Shown here: one piece after another, positions 1-5,295 of the stretch
Layout: each line of letters begins with the position of its first letter
How positions within the stretch are numbered: position 1 is the first letter of the stretch
Translations under genes and position numbers: made by a program
Source of the DNA: Pseudomonadota bacterium
GTDB lineage: Bacteria; Pseudomonadota; Alphaproteobacteria; Rhizobiales; Rhizobiaceae
Direction: 5' to 3'
Assembly (NCBI GenBank): GCA_023428515.1
Contig: JAEYXI010000521.1
Location: forward strand, 1-5,295
Length of the DNA: 5,295 bases
The notes under the pieces: model-generated
What the model was told of the DNA's origin: nothing
Seen by the model: only the letters and a program-made list of their open reading frames with translations
The model's database searches: none

Positions 1-2813
<2,813 letters not shown>

Positions 2814-2821
2814 CAAGAAAA

Positions 2822-2829
2822 CCTTTTCC
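2822..2829 (-). promoter_or_regulatory. Ribosome binding site of glgA
   Basis: The minus strand reads GGAAAAGG, followed by eight bases (TTTTCTTG) and ATG at 2811-2813. The AAGG core is a moderate Shine-Dalgarno match, weaker than that of glgC, and lies in the 23-base gap after the glgC stop. It supports the ATG start over the TTG directly before it at 2814-2816. Confidence 0.6.
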
Positions 2830-2836
2830 GCATCGG

Positions 2837-4105
2837 TCAGTTGCCCAGCCTGTCGATCATCTCCTGGGTGATCAGGCAGATCCCCTTCTCCGAGACGCGG
2901 AACCGCTTGGCGTCGAGCGCGGGGTCCTCGCCGACGACCAGCCCCTCGGGAATGTGCACGCCGTGGTCGATCACCACGCGCTTCAGCCGCGCCTTGCGGC
3001 CGACATGGCAGTCGGGCAGCATCACCACCTGGTCGAGCGTCGAATAGGAATTGATGCGCGCGCCGGTGAAGATCAGGCTGCGCTTCAGCGATGCGCCCGA
3101 GACGATGCAATCGCCCGATATCAGCGACGACACCGCCATGCCGCGCCGCCCCTCGACATCGTGCACGAATTTCGCCGGCGGCTTCAATTCGGCGTAGGTC
3201 CAGATCGGCCAGTTGCGATCGTAGAGATCGAGTTCAGGCTCGATATCCGTCAGGTCGATGTTCGCTTCCCAATAGGCGTCGATCGTGCCGACGTCGCGCC
3301 AATAGGCCTCGCGCTCGGCGCTCGAGCGCACGCAGGATTTGGTGAAGCGATGCGCCACCGCCTTACCGTTCTGGACGATGTAGGGAATAATGTCCTTGCC
3401 GAAATCGCGAGTCGATTCAGGCTCTTTGGCGTCGCGCCTAAGTTGATCCATGAGGAACTTCGTGCGGAACACGTAGATGCCCATCGACGCCAGCGCGAAA
3501 TCCGGCATGCCCGGAATGCCGGGCGGGTCTGCCGGCTTCTCGATGAAGGAGATGATCTTGTCGGTCCCGTCGACATGCATCACGCCGAAGCCTGTCGCCT
3601 CCATGCGCGGCACTTCCAGGCAGCCGACGGTCACGTCCGCGCCCTGGTCGACGTGCTGGCGCAGCATCTGTTCGTAGTCCATCTTGTAGATGTGGTCGCC
3701 GGCAAGGATCATCATGAACTCCGGCCCGTAGGCCTCGATGATGTCGGCGTTCTGGTAGACCGCGTCCGCAGTGCCTTCGTACCATTGCGTCTCCGAGACG
3801 CGCTGGCTCGCCGGCAATATGTCGAAGCTTTCGTTTCGCTCCGGCCGCAAAAAATTCCAGCCGCGCTGCAGGTGGCGGATCAGCGAATGGGCCTTGTACT
3901 GCGTCGCGACGCCGATGCGGCGGATGCCGGAGTTCAGTGCGTTGGAGAGTGCGAAGTCGATGATGCGCGTCTTGCCGCCGAAATAGACGGCCGGCTTGGC
4001 GCGACGGTCGGTCAGCTCCTTCAGCCTGCTGCCACGACCTCCCGCAAGCACATAGGCCATGGCATCGCGCGCCAGCGGCTGCGTGTAATTATTCGTTTCG
4101 ACCAT
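2837..4105 (-). CDS. glgC: Glucose-1-phosphate adenylyltransferase (ADP-glucose pyrophosphorylase) GlgC
   Basis: GlgC makes ADP-glucose and pyrophosphate from ATP and glucose-1-phosphate, the committed and usually allosterically controlled step of bacterial glycogen synthesis, in the cytosol. The 422-residue protein has the normal length. The nucleotidyltransferase domain (about residues 15-290) opens with the nucleotide-binding loop [20 protein letters not shown] (21-40). It continues with [12 protein letters not shown] (108-119), the catalytic Asp in [10 protein letters not shown] (Asp137, matching E. coli Asp142), the glucose-1-phosphate Lys in FIEKP (Lys190, matching E. coli Lys195), SMGIYVF (207-213) and [11 protein letters not shown] (269-279). 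A left-handed beta-helix domain follows (about 315-405). The basic run at Lys29-Lys45 ([14 protein letters not shown]) holds the residues that contact the activator in relatives. Rhizobial enzymes are typically activated by fructose-6-phosphate and pyruvate; that this one is too is inferred. The ATG start is set by the ribosome binding site just upstream. The TGA stop lies 23 bases before glgA. Confidence 0.98.
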   Translation of the reverse strand: MVETNNYTQPLARDAMAYVLAGGRGSRLKELTDRRAKPAVYFGGKTRIIDFALSNALNSGIRRIGVATQYKAHSLIRHLQRGWNFLRPERNESFDILPASQRVSETQWYEGTADAVYQNADIIEAYGPEFMMILAGDHIYKMDYEQMLRQHVDQGADVTVGCLEVPRMEATGFGVMHVDGTDKIISFIEKPADPPGIPGMPDFALASMGIYVFRTKFLMDQLRRDAKEPESTRDFGKDIIPYIVQNGKAVAHRFTKSCVRSSAEREAYWRDVGTIDAYWEANIDLTDIEPELDLYDRNWPIWTYAELKPPAKFVHDVEGRRGMAVSSLISGDCIVSGASLKRSLIFTGARINSYSTLDQVVMLPDCHVGRKARLKRVVIDHGVHIPEGLVVGEDPALDAKRFRVSEKGICLITQEMIDRLGN

Positions 4106-4110
4106 TTTTC

Positions 4111-4117
4111 CCTCCCC
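4111..4117 (-). promoter_or_regulatory. Ribosome binding site of glgC
   Basis: The minus strand reads GGGGAGG here, followed by the five bases GAAAA and then ATG at 4103-4105. This strong Shine-Dalgarno match lies wholly in the 16-base gap after the glgB stop codon. It decides the glgC start in favour of the ATG rather than the in-frame upstream TTG at 4139-4141, which lies inside glgB and would add 12 residues not found in the family. Confidence 0.85.
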
Positions 4118-4121
4118 AGGC

Positions 4122-5295
4122 CTAGTCCGACGCCAATTCAAGCATGACCGTCGACAGCGGAGGCAACGTCACGACGGCCGAGATCGCACCATTCGCGCCG
4201 GTATGCGCCTCCACCGCCCCTCCATTGCCCTTGCCGGAGCCGCCATAGTCGGTCGCATCCGTATTGATGATTTCGCGCCAGGTTCCCGCGGCTGGAAGCG
4301 GCAAGCGATAGCCCTCGCGCGGCACCGGCGTGAAGTTCGACACCACCACAACCGGATTGGCCCCAGGCGCCTTGCGCACCCAGGCATAGATCGAGGTGGC
4401 GGCCTCGTCGGCAAGCAGCCAGTTGAAGCCATCCGGCTCGCAGTCGCGCGCGTGCAGCGCGGGGCGCGAGCGATAGAGATGGTTGAGATCGCGGATGAGC
4501 TTCTGCACACCCTTATGCGGCGCATGCTGCAACTCGTGCCAGTCGAGCCCCCTGGATTCGCTCCATTCGTTGCGCTGTGCGAATTCCTGCCCCATGAACA
4601 GCAACTTCTTGCCCGGGTAGCCCCACATGAAGGCGTAGTAGGCGCGCAGATTGGCGAACTTCTGCCAGTCGTCGCCGGCCATCTTGGTGAGCAGCGTGCC
4701 TTTTCCGTGCACCACCTCGTCATGCGATAACGGCAGCACGAAATTCTCCGAGAAAGCGTAGAGCAGGCCGAAGGTCAGCTCATTGTGGTGGTGTTTTCGG
4801 TGGATCGGCTCGCGCGACAAATATTCGAGCGTGTCGTGCATGAAGCCCATGTTCCACTTGAAGCCGAAGCCGAGCCCGCCCTCGTAGACGGGCTGCGACA
4901 CTTTCGGCCACGACGTCGATTCCTCGGCGATCGTCATGACGCCCGGATGATGCCCGTAGAGTTCCTTGTTCATTCGCTGCAGGAAGCTGACGGCTTCGAG
5001 ATTTTCGCGTCCGCCCTTCTCGTTGGGAATCCATTCGCCGGATTTACGGGAGTAATCGAGGTAGAGCATCGAGGCCACGGCATCGACCCGCAGCCCGTCG
5101 ACATGGAATTTCTCCGCCCAGTAAAGCGCGTTGTTGACCAGGAAGGAGATCACCTCGCGGCGGCCGAAATTGTAGATCGCCGTGTTCCAGTCCGGGTGGA
5201 AGCCTTTGCGCGGGTCGGCATGCTCGTAGAGCGCGGTGCCGTCGAACAGGGCCAGCCCATGCGCGTCGACTGGAAAATGCGCCGGCACCCAGTCG
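4122..5295 (-). CDS. glgB: 1,4-alpha-glucan branching enzyme GlgB, C-terminal part (5' end cut by window edge)
   Basis: GlgB cuts alpha-1,4-glucan chains and re-attaches the fragment through an alpha-1,6 bond, creating the branches of cytosolic glycogen. It is a GH13 enzyme. The frame is open at the right edge and reads DWVPAHFP, the family's conserved region I, so the GTG at 5286-5288 is an internal valine codon, not a start. About 390 residues are visible. Region [13 protein letters not shown] carries the nucleophile Asp (codon 5082-5084), region III AEEST the acid/base Glu (first Glu, codon 4923-4925), and region IV LSHDEV the transition-state Asp (codon 4719-4721). The segment [19 protein letters not shown] and the C-terminal beta domain, ending MLELASD, are typical. 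Compared with E. coli GlgB (728 aa, nucleophile Asp405), roughly 330 N-terminal residues lie outside. It ends with TAG 16 bases before glgC. No missing catalytic residue or frameshift is seen. Identification is firm. Confidence 0.97.
   Translation of the reverse strand, partial: DWVPAHFPVDAHGLALFDGTALYEHADPRKGFHPDWNTAIYNFGRREVISFLVNNALYWAEKFHVDGLRVDAVASMLYLDYSRKSGEWIPNEKGGRENLEAVSFLQRMNKELYGHHPGVMTIAEESTSWPKVSQPVYEGGLGFGFKWNMGFMHDTLEYLSREPIHRKHHHNELTFGLLYAFSENFVLPLSHDEVVHGKGTLLTKMAGDDWQKFANLRAYYAFMWGYPGKKLLFMGQEFAQRNEWSESRGLDWHELQHAPHKGVQKLIRDLNHLYRSRPALHARDCEPDGFNWLLADEAATSIYAWVRKAPGANPVVVVSNFTPVPREGYRLPLPAAGTWREIINTDATDYGGSGKGNGGAVEAHTGANGAISAVVTLPPLSTVMLELASD

Noticed and set aside
2814..3110. 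N-terminal extension of GlgA by about 99 codons reading into glgC
   Set aside because: The extension is Arg/Ala-rich shadow sequence overlapping glgC, while GlgA family homology begins exactly at the ATG at 2811-2813, which has its own ribosome binding site.
3509..3524. Perfect 6-bp inverted repeat with a 4-base loop (gcccgg-aatg-ccgggc)
   Set aside because: It sits in the middle of glgC within codons for the Gly/Pro-rich stretch GIPGMP, has no T-run after it on either strand, and such short GC palindromes arise by chance in GC-rich coding DNA. It is not a plausible terminator.
4106..4141. Upstream TTG start for glgC (12 extra residues)
   Set aside because: It lies inside the glgB coding sequence, and the strong GGGGAGG site is correctly spaced for the ATG at 4103-4105 instead.
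2954..4147. A 397-codon plus-strand open frame opposite glgC
   Set aside because: Same cause: a GC-rich antisense shadow of a conserved gene. The protein is a low-complexity mix of Arg, Ala, His, Val and Asp without family motifs.
5286..5288. GTG as the start codon of glgB
   Set aside because: The frame continues upstream to the window edge with the conserved residues D-W of the DWVPAHFP motif, so the GTG encodes an internal valine.

Overview
The window is one strand-uniform block of the bacterial glycogen-synthesis operon. All four genes are read from the minus strand, in the order glgB (5' end outside the window), glgC, glgA, pgm (3' end outside the window). Coding sequence fills almost everything: the three intergenic gaps are 16, 23 and 5 bases. 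No RNA gene, mobile element, CRISPR array, long non-coding stretch or terminator is visible.

The DNA is uniformly GC-rich, with strong G/C preference at third codon positions. The gene order with pgm directly after glgA, and the protein sequences (for example a phosphoglucomutase starting [20 protein letters not shown]), point to an alphaproteobacterium of the order Hyphomicrobiales (Rhizobiales). I think the Mesorhizobium/Phyllobacteriaceae side is most likely, with Agrobacterium/Rhizobium relatives as the alternative. This placement is from memory of the families, not from a search.

Layout from high to low coordinates (transcription direction): 5295-4122 holds the C-terminal ~390 residues of the branching enzyme GlgB, including its catalytic GH13 residues. 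4105-2837 holds the complete ADP-glucose pyrophosphorylase GlgC (422 aa). 2813-1371 holds the complete glycogen synthase GlgA (480 aa). 1365-1 holds the first 455 residues of phosphoglucomutase Pgm, still open at the window edge. Each of the three visible starts has a purine-rich ribosome binding site and an AT-rich pocket.

The genes form one pathway: Pgm interconverts glucose-6-phosphate and glucose-1-phosphate, GlgC activates glucose-1-phosphate to ADP-glucose, GlgA polymerises it into alpha-1,4-glucan, and GlgB adds alpha-1,6 branches. All key active-site motifs that fall inside the window are intact and I see no frameshift or foreign insertion. I found no undescribed system here. The findings are modest points about translation and transcription of an otherwise ordinary operon.
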